64,000 nt of DNA from Syngnathus acus (Eukaryota > Chordata > Actinopteri > Syngnathiformes > Syngnathidae): assembly GCF_901709675.1 (NCBI RefSeq), contig NC_051097.1, forward strand, positions 6,054,039-6,118,038. Reading direction: 5' to 3'. Shown here piece after piece: positions 12,721-22,751 of the stretch. Every line of letters begins with the position of its first letter. Position 1 is the stretch's first letter. Under the pieces are notes generated by a model that had not been told where the DNA came from, did not search any database, and saw only the letters and a list, made by a program, of their open reading frames with translations. A program made the translations under genes and the position numbers.

Positions 12721-13953
12721 CCGACGTCGGATGATTACTTTACTGCCATCTTGTGGCTGAAAAGTGTTCTACACCACCTCATCATCGATCATCATCGTCA
12801 TCATCACCATTCTGCGGGTTAATCTGCTAGTTTTATTTTAATAATGTCAAATTCATCACTCACCCACCTTTACGCGTTTAAATAACAGCTTAAAAACACG
12901 GCAGCAGTGTCTCCCTCCATTTTTATTACCATTGGACAAATTCTACAGACATCACCAAATAAAAATATCACAAAAAGTTTACAAACTGAAGTAATGATTA
13001 CTGATAATAATTTGTAAGAAATTTTGTATGAACGGTTACAGTTGTGTGAAGAGATTTGGAATGCATCTTCTGCTGGAAGATTTAATTGTTGACTAATTTA
13101 CTAAAATAACTACAATAATGTTTACTAATTAGTAGTTTTATAAAATAATGGACTGAAGTAAAAGTAAAAAGTAGACCTCCAAATAATTACTTGACTAAGA
13201 GTAATTAGTATTCAGTGAACTCACGTACTTAAAAATGCAGTTAACTCTTGTATATCAAAGTCAAAGTCTGCTTTATTGTTTATTTTATATTGGCAGATTA
13301 TTCCTCTTTTTCAGCATTTTTCAAACGTTTTTTGTATGTTTCTTTCGCGATTTTTTGTATCTCCGTTGTATAGTTTTTTTTTTAGTGGAAAACATATGTT
13401 GAAAACCTATCCACGTTTTCTTCAAATTTTGGAGGATTGCACAAAACAGAACAACATTTCCATAGAAAAAAAAGTTGCCCACCCCTGATTTAGGCTGTGC
13501 GTTGGAAATGTCTAACTTGCTTTAAGACGTTCTACTCTTTTTGTTTTTTTCTTCACTTTTGAAATGTTGCACATCCCCAAATGTTGTCCATCTGGTTCAG
13601 TCCGTGGCACGCAGGTCCGATGACAGCGCAGTTCCCTTTGTCTCCCGCAAAAAAAACAAAGCAAAGATAACTTGTGCCATGAGGTCACGTGGATTCCAGT
13701 TCCTGGATGGCGACTCCACGCTAATCCCATGCATGCACTTCCACTGCCGGATCTCTAAAAGAGGAGCGGAATGAGGAAATTGACGAGAGCGAAGTGCAAA
13801 ACAAACTTGTTGGATGCCGTGAAAAGCTCTCAGGCTGATGCTCGCCTCCTCACTCCCACTTAAGTCTCAGGCAGAGGCAGCATCTCATCATCAGCATCAC
13901 CACCACCACCACCGATCATCACCATCCTCCGCGCCTCCTCCTCCTCGCCCGCC
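12721..13953. other. herc1-esm1 intergenic region and esm1 5' UTR
   Basis: The two genes are transcribed away from each other from here. The region from 12780 to 13500 is AT-rich, with CATCAT-rich simple sequence near 12780-12815 and short repeat remnants. One remnant is a fragment like the widespread fish motif 'caaagtctgctttattg' near 13260; another is a lone hAT-type end GTTGCCCACCCCTG at 13474-13487. The esm1 leader probably begins around 13800-13870 and includes a CAT/CAC-rich stretch just before the ATG. I see no coding exon. Confidence 0.5.
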
Positions 13954-15547
13954 ATGTCTCTGCTGCTGTTCACGGTGCTCTCCTCGCTGCTCGCCCTTGG
14001 CGCTCACGGCGACCCCGGCGCCCAGGCATGGGGCTCCGGCGTCAAGTACGCCGTCAACTGTCCGGACAGGTGCGACGTGGAGCGCTGCGGTCCCACGCTC
14101 GGCTGCGCACGCACAGTGCTGGATGACTGCGGCTGCTGCCGCGTGTGCACGGCCGGGCGAGGGGAGCACTGTTACCGCACTGTGTCCGGCATGCACGGCG
14201 TCAAGTGCGGACCGGGCCTTTTCTGCGAGTTCTACAAGGACGAGGACGACTATGGGGATGAATACGGCGTGTGCAAAGGTAACCATTGCACCAAAATACT
14301 GCAGACTGGAGCCCGTGTCGTGACATATTTTGTTGTTCTGAAGTTAGACGTGCACGATCGCTTTATCCGCCTAACTTTATGTAAATGCACACGGGACACT
14401 TTAATTGATTCCTGCATTTTCAACGATTTGATTCAGCATTTTGAAAATAAATAAAATAAATTAAATCTTATGAATAGTGTCAATCTTATGTAAAATAGTC
14501 TAGGAAATGTTCCTAATATTTCAATTGATTGTTTTTTTCCATCAGTTGATCACAAAAAACATTTTAGTCAAAATATTCTAACGGTTATAACATTTTAATC
14601 AAATCCAACACTCCAGCGACCCTCGTGAGGATAAGCGGTTCGGAAGACGAAAGAATGAATGAATGAGTGAATACGAGAATGTGAACTTCTTAAAAACAAT
14701 CTGATGTGTTTCAAAGTTTATATTGTACAGAAAAGAATGTATTGAATCATTTATTAGAAAACAATTCATCTTATATTATAAACCAGTCTAAAATATTTAA
14801 TTGTACAATATTTGTTTCAGCAATCTTTCAGATAATAATTCAATATAAATAATTTATTCAAATATTTTGCTCCCCAAATGTTTCTTAAAACAAATTCAGT
14901 CCAAATATATTTTATTTCAAAATATTACAGAGCAATGAAAAACAGTTAGCATTTTATTCAAATATGTTTTAAAAATTCTAAAATATGACCTTTTTAATAA
15001 TTCATTAAAATATAATTATAACAGTTTGTAATGTTACAATACAATATTATTCTAAAATATTCTAAAACTATATTGCATTTAAATAGCTTTTATCCAAATC
15101 ATAGAAACAGTATATGGTACTTTAATATAAAACAATTTATATCAATATTTGAAAATAATGTACTATGTATACAATATAGCTTGCAGTAGGCAACATTGTT
15201 GCTCTAACTCAGTGCAGGTGAACCTTATACGTGCTCCAATGGCTTCGACAGTGATCATTTGTGGTTTAAAAAGAAATGAATAATTAACCTTCGGTATTAT
15301 TTGTTTTCTCTTCCCAGACTGCCAGTTTGGCACCTATGGCATGGAGTGCCGTAAAACGTGCAGCTGCAAAGGCAGCCTGTGTGACAGGGAGACAGGAGCT
15401 TGCCTCACCCTCCGGTTCTTTGCCAAATTGGCCGGCAAGCTCAAGACGGAACCTCAAGATGGAGAAGAGGGTTCGGGAGAGGTTCAGGACTCGGATCAAG
15501 CGGCAGCAAATATTGCCGATGCTTCCAAGGGGCTCATCCCTCGCTGA
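13954..15547 (+). CDS. esm1: esm1, endothelial cell-specific molecule 1 (endocan)
   Basis: esm1 encodes a small secreted proteoglycan of endothelial cells, induced by VEGF and inflammatory signals. It binds growth factors and integrins. Exons are 13954-14278 and 15318-15547, joined in phase 1; the product is 184 residues, the same length as human ESM1. It has a signal peptide (residues 1-~19, MSLLLFTVLSSLLALGAHG), a cysteine-rich IGFBP-type N-terminal domain (CDVERCG, RTVLDDCGCCRVCTAGRGE, CYRTVSGMHGVKCGPGL), and then CQFGTYGMECRKTCSCK. A short FF pair (142-143) sits where human has its phenylalanine-rich patch. An acidic E-E-G-S-G-E motif puts a likely glycosaminoglycan attachment at Ser161, matching the single chondroitin/dermatan chain on human endocan. 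Mammals have three coding exons; here the C-terminal part is one exon. ATTAAA at 15835-15840 is the probable poly(A) signal. Confidence 0.94.
14279..15317 (+). other. esm1: esm1 intron
   Basis: The 1.04-kb intron is strongly AT-rich, with many AATATT/TTTAAA runs. At 14613-14665 it carries the sequence ccagcgaccctcgtgagg followed by ataagcggttcggaagac and GAATGAATGA repeats. This is a tail motif widespread in fish interspersed repeats. I see no coding sequence. Confidence 0.7.
14613..14665 (+). repeat. Fish interspersed-repeat tail with GAAT repeats
   Basis: The phrase 'gcgaccctcgtgaggataag' is followed by 'cggttcggaagac' and short GAAT repeats. This is the recurring 3' tail of a very abundant teleost repeat; many copies end in GGAT or GAAT tetranucleotides. 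Only the tail is recognisable here. Confidence 0.5.
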
Positions 15548-15862
15548 CCAGTGCATTCAATCATTCACTCAATCAGTCAGTCAGTGGATATGTAGCATTA
15601 ACTTATAAATGAACAGACAGGCCTTATTTTATTTTATCTTCTTGACTGCATGTTGATTTTATTTATATGGTTGATCATATCACCTTTTTACTCTGGATTT
15701 TCCAAATGTATAGTGTGCCTTCAAGTGACGGACTAGGATGCATCATTTTTCATGGTGTCGCTGTACTATAATCAGTCATCCCTATTGTATTTGTACTGTA
15801 TAAAAGATATCAACATGTAAAGACTGGTCTTACAATTAAATTCAAAATGGTCAAAGAGTGTT
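15548..15862 (+). terminator. esm1: esm1 3' UTR and poly(A) signal
   Basis: The stop codon TGA is at 15545-15547. The first plausible cleavage signal is ATTAAA at 15835-15840, about 290 nt downstream. Transcript 3' end data would be needed to confirm it. Confidence 0.55.
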
Positions 15863-15974
15863 GTTGTTTGGTAACCTGTTTCTGGAAGTGTCTTCTGCTG
15901 CAGCAAAACACAAATGTGCACAATGTTTAGTATTTTTACAGAATTTATTCATTCTATTTTTTCCTTCATTATAT

Positions 15975-16140
15975 ATTGCTAAATGACATGGGGTCCCTCA
16001 AGGGTCATATCTAGAGCCTCTTTTGTTCCAACTGTATAGATGTTAACTATGAGTCAAGTTAGTTAGAGGTTTAATGTTGACTATCAGGACTTTGCACATG
16101 ACACTATTATGTCCATAATACATTAAAGAAATACTAAAGG
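15975..16140 (+). mobile_element. Degenerate LINE reverse-transcriptase fragment
   Basis: From 15987, one frame reads HGVPQGSYLEPLLFQLYRC. This is a recognisable decayed form of the conserved reverse-transcriptase block GVPQGS-I-L-G-P-LLF in L2/Rex-type LINEs. About 80 bp further on, in a shifted position, FAHDT resembles the catalytic F/YADDT motif with its first aspartate changed. The fragment is short and interrupted, so it is a dead relic of a non-LTR retrotransposon just downstream of esm1. It is unlikely to be expressed. Confidence 0.55.
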
Positions 16141-19100
16141 CATATAAACCAAGTAGTGCTGTGAGATATGCACTCTCAAGTCAAACTGTGGAGCCCGGAG
16201 TTTGAAGCAAACATGGTGAAGAACTGTTGAGCTGTTATGCTGCACATCAATGGAAAAAGCATAAATGGCACGTAGTAAATAATAATAGTGCGCCACCGAG
16301 CCGCCATAATAATAAATTAATTTAAAAAATACAGAATATTTGAAATGCTAAAACAAATGTGAAATCTTTTTTTTTGTAGCAAATTTGCAAAACTATTAGC
16401 AAGTTACTCTACTATTTTGGCTAAAATTTGCAGTCATTTATTTTTTCTATAGTCTAAGTCTAATATTCAATACAAATATATCTAATTCAAACATTTATAT
16501 ACAGTACTGTATCACAAAGACTACCTTACATTTTTTTCTGAGTAATAATGATGAAAATAGATGTTTTTCTATTATTGTAGCACAGATATATTTTGCTCTA
16601 AATAAATGTACAAAAGTATTAGAAACGGCAATATTTCATGCTAAAAATATTTTCAAAGTCCAGGTGCAGGTGTATTTTGTGAAGTAGGATGTATATGTGA
16701 CAATAAACACATTGGCCTTAAGTCGCCTTATTGGTTGTTTGCAATCAGTGTCTGAAATCAATATTGCAGCATATCAACAATAATATTCACAGTATATTTT
16801 CATCACTGTCTATTTCCACTATATCCCAAAGGTACAAAATTACATAGAATCCAACAATGGTGTCTCACCTCCGACTCTTTGAACTCGTACACAAAAATGT
16901 TTGTGCCGCGTTCGGCGTGTTTATTTCCTGCACTTCCTGACACCTGTGAAAATGGTCCTTCTTCCTGTTGTTGTTGTGTCTGCCAGGCAGGAATTCAAGA
17001 GCAAGTGACACTCCAAAAAAGTGAGGAATTTTTGTCACACGCACACGCACCAAAAAAGGTCCTGTCCTCTGTCCGTGGGAGTCACGAAAGGACATTTTAC
17101 AATGACCTCTCCTGTCATCAAAATAAATAAGAGCTCATTTCAAACAAATGGGACATTTGGGCTTCAAGAAGTCTTCAGCTCAGTTAGCATCTAAATGAAT
17201 TCATTGAATTAACAGTATTTTGGCGCATGATAACCATAGAACAGGAAGTGGCTTCCATGAAAATGAGTATATGTGAATCTGCAGTACAGCAGGGTCAATG
17301 CTAGTTTCTTTAGCCTATTCATGGCGTTTTGCATTGTGAATTAGCATAAAGCTAACATGCTTTTATTATGACAAACGTATTGTTTTGTTTTTTCTTCACT
17401 ACTCATCAAACTGATGCTTATTGCACCACATATTGCATAAGCTTTGATAGGTAGGTCAAACTTATCACAAAAACCTAAAGGTTCTCCATAGAAATTTGAA
17501 ATCAGCGTTACAAATTTGCTGTTGACCTTAATGGAAATACCTTGAACAATTCCATAGAAAGGTGTCAAATGGGCTTGCAGGTACATGGGAGCAATCAGTG
17601 TCGGAGCGTTCCGAACGTTCCCCTCCATTCCCCTGAGAGGCGACGTTCCGAGGCCTCGCATCCAAACAAACAAAAGGAGCCTAACAAGGAAGGAAAATAA
17701 CAGGAAAGCGTTGGTGAGAAATACCCTTTATGTGACTCCCCGAGCACGTCACGCTGCCGCCCACGCTGAAACAAAAGGTGTAAATAACACTGATTTACTG
17801 CTAATACATGTCCTGCTATTTCCAGTCCGCCCCGCCTCCACGGGCTGTTTATACCAGAAGCAAACAATATTATGAGAACATTCATTTGTTCTCATTAATG
17901 AACCCTTTGGCCTAAAGGTCTTTGAATTGTCTGGGAAATTAAAGTAAAATGAGATAAAATGATATATAAAGGGCAACATATATGAGACAATATTAGAAAT
18001 ATATTTAAAAAATATTTATCAATAAAAAATAAAGATGGAGATTCAAATTTGATTGACCAGGTCGAGATGGAATGAAAGTAAAAACAATAAAAATAAAAAA
18101 TAAAAGTGGTATAAAAGTAAAGACTAGTGAAGACCATATAGGATTAAACAGAATGAAAAGAACAAAATGAGTTACATATGATAATCAATAAAATAAAAAA
18201 TACATTAAAATTAGAAAAGACACGATAAAACAGGTTAAAATAAAATTAAACTAAATATTAGGGAAGACAAAATTGGACAAACTTTCATAAAGTATTAATG
18301 TATAAAATCAGAGAGGCAGGAATAATAATAGTTAAAACTAATCAAATAAAACAAAGATAGCATGAGGTCGAATAGTGGAACTAAAATGAAAGAATATACA
18401 CATTAAACTGAGGCAAGATTTTGAGTGGTCGCTTGCTGGTGAGCAGAATTTGTAGGCGTCAGTTCCAAGTGCCCTGTTAGATATTCATTTCACAAGCTTA
18501 TTAATATTGTGCATTACATGAAAAATACAACACTGCTATCTGCTGGACATGGTGGAGCACTGTGTCCAATGCAACTTTATTATTTTGGAAGTTAATTAAA
18601 ACCAAATTGTAATATGGGAAATTTGGATTAGTCTGAATGTGTATCTTTAAATGTAATGTAAAGATGTAATGATTCAAAATTATTATCACATAGCAAGACA
18701 GCGAGATATAGTTGAATCCTCGCGAGAACATGCTTTTGAACGCGAACATTAAGATGTAACGTCAAAGACTGCCACAAGAGGGCAATGTTGCACCAAGAGA
18801 CTGCAATCCCAAGTAAACTACACCTGACGAAAACTTGTTTAATTTTAATATTTAAATGGAATTTGCTGATTGATTTCGGCCTTATACACTCTTAATATAC
18901 TTTACTAATGGGAAGGTAGATACTTCTTATATTTTTTAACTTTGAGGCCATAACAAATCTGTTGCATTGGAATCTTGTCCACTGAGGATGACCCCCACAG
19001 AAGTCACCGGGGTCCTAACCCTTCCACTTGAAGGGCCATGAGAACAGAAGAACCACAGAGACCCTCTAAATTCCCATAGCCGCCATCTGTGAATATTCAC

Positions 19101-20244
19101 CCCGTGTAATCTCATGCGTTTTCTCCGCGAGGACCCCCAAACACACTCACTTACAGGCGGTCCTCATGGGAGTCACTAAATGCATCTCCATTTTGTTTAC
19201 AGTTTGTTACTCAGAAAAACAGAAGAATTGTACTGAGAGATGATGGTGGACAAATGACCTCAAAGATCAGCTGTCATTTTTAATTGATTGTCAATATGGC
19301 TGCTTTGCGTGCGGGCTGTATGGCGACAGCTCGCGAGTAAACAAAATGCGCTTTCCTCCCGTTGCTGTGTATTCAGCTGAGTTGACACCTAAGTGTCTAC
19401 GGAATGACCTCATAAATGTTTGCTTAGCTGCTACTACATACAATATTCACTACCGTAATTATGACAAAAGTCACGCAGGTGAAAAATAAAACTACCTTAA
19501 ATCACGCAAAAGCTGCACATGTACATTATATGATACCTATAAAAATAGATTTTGCCGATGTATGGTGACGTCATGATGACTTCTACATGTCGGGCTGCAG
19601 CAAGTGTGCGTGCATTTGTGTGTGGGCTCCTCCTCTTGGAGCGAGAGACTGTTTCAGCATGCACACATTGTGAGAGTTGAACTTGTGGCCACATTTCTCC
19701 ACACAGAGCGACACAGTAAGATTGAACGTCATCTCCCATTTCTTCCTCCTCCTCTTCGTCGTCTTGTTGTTGACACGGGCTGTCATTGCACACTGGATAT
19801 ATCTCGGAGAGCAACACCTGGTTGATTATCTTAAGGTGAGTGATATGCTGTTTTTTTTTTTTGACGGGTACTTGGTGGTTGTGTGTCTTTCCCTTTTTAT
19901 GTGTGGGGATAAAAAAGGTCGACACTTGATTAAGCTACCTTGCAGAGACGTTTTCAGTGACAGCAGGGTCTACTGTGGCTGCAGTTTGCAGACTGCACTG
20001 CCTCACATCGAGAGTCATCTCATGTGGAACTGCTATAAGGTTTTAAATTTCTCTTGCACATGCACAGATTTTTTTTTATTTTAATCAAACTATATGTCTT
20101 ATGTTCACTTGTTGCTTGGAAAGAATTTGCATGGGAACAAATTTGCAAGGCATACTCATTTGTGCCAAATAAATTCAGTTTGTTTGTACTCTAAATTAAA
20201 TTAGATTTAATGATAAAATATTGTATATAAATATAAGAAAGCGT
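16141..20244. other. AT-rich spacer between esm1 and arhgap24 (left part)
   Basis: About 4 kb of AT-rich DNA with short, unconvincing open frames. A slightly more GC-rich patch at 16870-17130 and another at 17590-17860 could be regulatory, but no splice or promoter signal stands out. A near-consensus donor (AAG then GTGAGT) ends at 19835 after a hydrophobic open stretch. It could be an arhgap24 leader exon, but nothing confirms that. Confidence 0.4.
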
Positions 20245-20520
20245 GTTTTTTTTTAATATATTTAAAATTTTCATTTAAAATAAATTTAGTCTAGAAGAGG
20301 CATTTTGTTGGACAATATGTTTTATTTGTTTTTTCATTCATTAAAATAACTTAGCAAGCATAAAAAAAAACGCAAGAATGCATAATGCATGTTTTTTTTA
20401 ATATATATTTTAAAATTTCATTTAAAATTAATTTTGTCTAGAAGAGGCATCTTGTTGGACAATATTTTTTCTTTATTTTTCCATTCATTAAAATAACTTT
20501 TAGCAAGCATTAAAGAAAAA
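20245..20520. repeat. Tandem duplication of a ~147-bp unit
   Basis: Two adjacent copies start at about 20245 and 20391. Shared blocks in the same order are a T-run with AATATAT, TTTCATTTAAAAT, GTCTAGAAGAGGCAT, TTGTTGGACAATAT and CATTCATTAAAATAACTT, then AGCAAGCAT. The offset measured at GTCTAGAAG is 147 bp. The copies differ by scattered substitutions and small indels, so the duplication is not brand new. Confidence 0.8.
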
Positions 20521-22736
20521 CCTAATTGCCCTCTCATGTCTCGACAATGCACGTTTTTAGACAATCCCATTGTGACACACTGGACATCTTCTGGCTTTGC
20601 ATTCAATGCACCAGTGGATGAAATTCCCATCACATAGCTTTTATTTACAGGGTTTGTCGCAAGGCTCCAATAGTCCCCCTTCCACCTGGCATCTTCATGG
20701 AAAAAGAAAGGCACATGCGACGTGATGAACCCCCCCAGTGCCCGGAATATGTTTGCAGAAGTCACTTCATAAGCTGTGCTGCTGGAAAGCTGCAGGATCA
20801 GGTTGCCTGTGTCAGCTGCCGTACTCTGCTGTTCCCAGATCATTTGGTAGTTTGCAAGCTACTTCCTGGTTTCAAGCACTACCAATTTGATTCAAAAAGG
20901 AAAAGAGAGTAATGCTTGCATCATCGCCAAAAGCTGCATTGTAGACGACGAAGGGGGACCACATGTGATTCATCAACGTTTATCCCCTTCAAGACGTTAT
21001 GAGTCTTCACATTGCGTGTGCTGCTTGCAATCATGCAGTGATGTCACAGCGTGGGTAGTCGTGACTGATCTCGGACCAACACGATAAATCCATAATTTGT
21101 TCTCCCGTCGGACGTTAAATCACGCCAGAGTCTAATTGTACTTTATGTGCTGACCAAGGTGAAAAATCTGTTCTGGTGTTATTTCTGCGACACTTCCACA
21201 TGAAGTCAGTTCCTCTTTCACATCCGCTGAGAAGCATGGCCTTCGCTCCACGCCAGAAGGAGCAAACTGTTCTCCAAGCTTGCCAGCTTTGGTAACCGGG
21301 GTTATATTTGTCCTTAACACATGTGGGTCACGGGGGCCCCACCGTGCAAGACTCAAAAGGGGGAGGAGATATATTTGCAGCACTGACAAGCAATATGACG
21401 TCCATGTTTTCTGTACAATTTTGCTGTTGGGTGACCTGGAGCCAAATTTGGATTATAATGTTGAGTTCAAAATATATGATTTAATTCACATCTTTTCTTA
21501 GATGTTTTAATTGTATTTATGATTAAGTCATTATATACAGCCCATTAAAAAATTAAAATAAGAATTAATTATTTTAATATTATATGGTATTTGTATTTTA
21601 TATTTATATTTTATAGTATTAAATAATTGCTAAGTTTTATATTGTACAATTTAATGTGAATAAAGTCTTAAATCGAGGAGAGTAATATAATGAGGAAAAA
21701 TATTTCATTTTATTACATTTCATGAAGGAAAAGTTGCATTTTACAAAATTAGAATGCAAAAAAAAAAATTCTGGATGAATATGCGGTTTTTCGGCAAAAG
21801 TGCATCCATTTATCATTCCGCAAACTTCCTTCATACAAACCGACGTTATCTTGTTTTGGACAGCTTGTGTGGGCCTCTTCTTCATCACACAGCGCCATTT
21901 TGGAACGTCAAAAGGGCTCATTGCATTTGACTCACCACAACCGAGTATAGACCAGACTCTTGCCTTTCTGCCACACACAAACTGACTCACAGTCGTCTTC
22001 TCTCACGAAACAAGACGCGACGGAAGGGCACCCTGGACCAGGCTAAAATGAGTCCAAATTAGCCCTTTTCAAATTGCACCTTCAACGCCACAGCCGAGAA
22101 AAGGCCTTTTTGTATCCAACTTTCTCTCCCCACGGCCGCTTCCTGTGGTCACACAAGATTCCACGCTTTTTGCAGCCTTTTCACAAAACCTTGAGCAGTT
22201 CCAGCAACAATCGACATGGTCTCAGCCAAGAGGAAGTCCATGGATCTTCCGTCGCATAATTATTCCCAGAATGAAGAATTTTTTTGTTGATATTCCAAAG
22301 GACAAAGAACAAATGTTTGTTTCCAGACTTGTATAAACGGGCTCTAAACATAAAATACCCTAACATAAACCATGTTTTGCTAATATTTCAACTTTATTAC
22401 ACACTTGGATTTGGAAATCACCAAAGCAACACTTAACCACACTTTAATTATTATTTTATTTATCTTTTTATTTGCTCCGTTTGGCACATTTGCAATTTGT
22501 AAGCACCGCTGGGTTGCCGCATCTGGTCGTCATCTGGACCTGTGGCTTGTTTGGCCTCACACCAAGCCCAGCTCAGCCAGAGTCACGGAGGTTTTAATGC
22601 TGAGGTCAGCAGATTTCAAGCAGGAGTCACTCAGCATTGCAGACCATGTGTTGATGGGTTTAAAATGAACGTGGGAGATTCGGAAATTTCATTCAACTTG
22701 AAATGACGCTAGATCTTTGTTTTGGTCTCTTAACAG
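20521..22736. other. arhgap24 5' flank or leader intron
   Basis: A long minus-strand open frame covers 20418-20843 and is treated under findings. The rest is AT-rich, with moderate GC patches at 20930-21090 and 22000-22260. The arhgap24 start codon lies in an exon whose acceptor is at 22736, so at least one non-coding leader exon must lie upstream. I cannot place it. Confidence 0.4.
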
Positions 22737-22751
22737 GTTTGAGTCGCCGTG

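Noticed and set aside
13474-13487. hAT-type terminal sequence GTTGCCCACCCCTG
   Set aside because: No matching second end was found within a reasonable distance, so no element can be delimited.
19677-19835. Hydrophobic open frame ending at a near-perfect donor (AAG then GTGAGT)
   Set aside because: It could be an arhgap24 leader exon, but there is no acceptor, homology or promoter to support it. Kept only as a note in the spacer entry.
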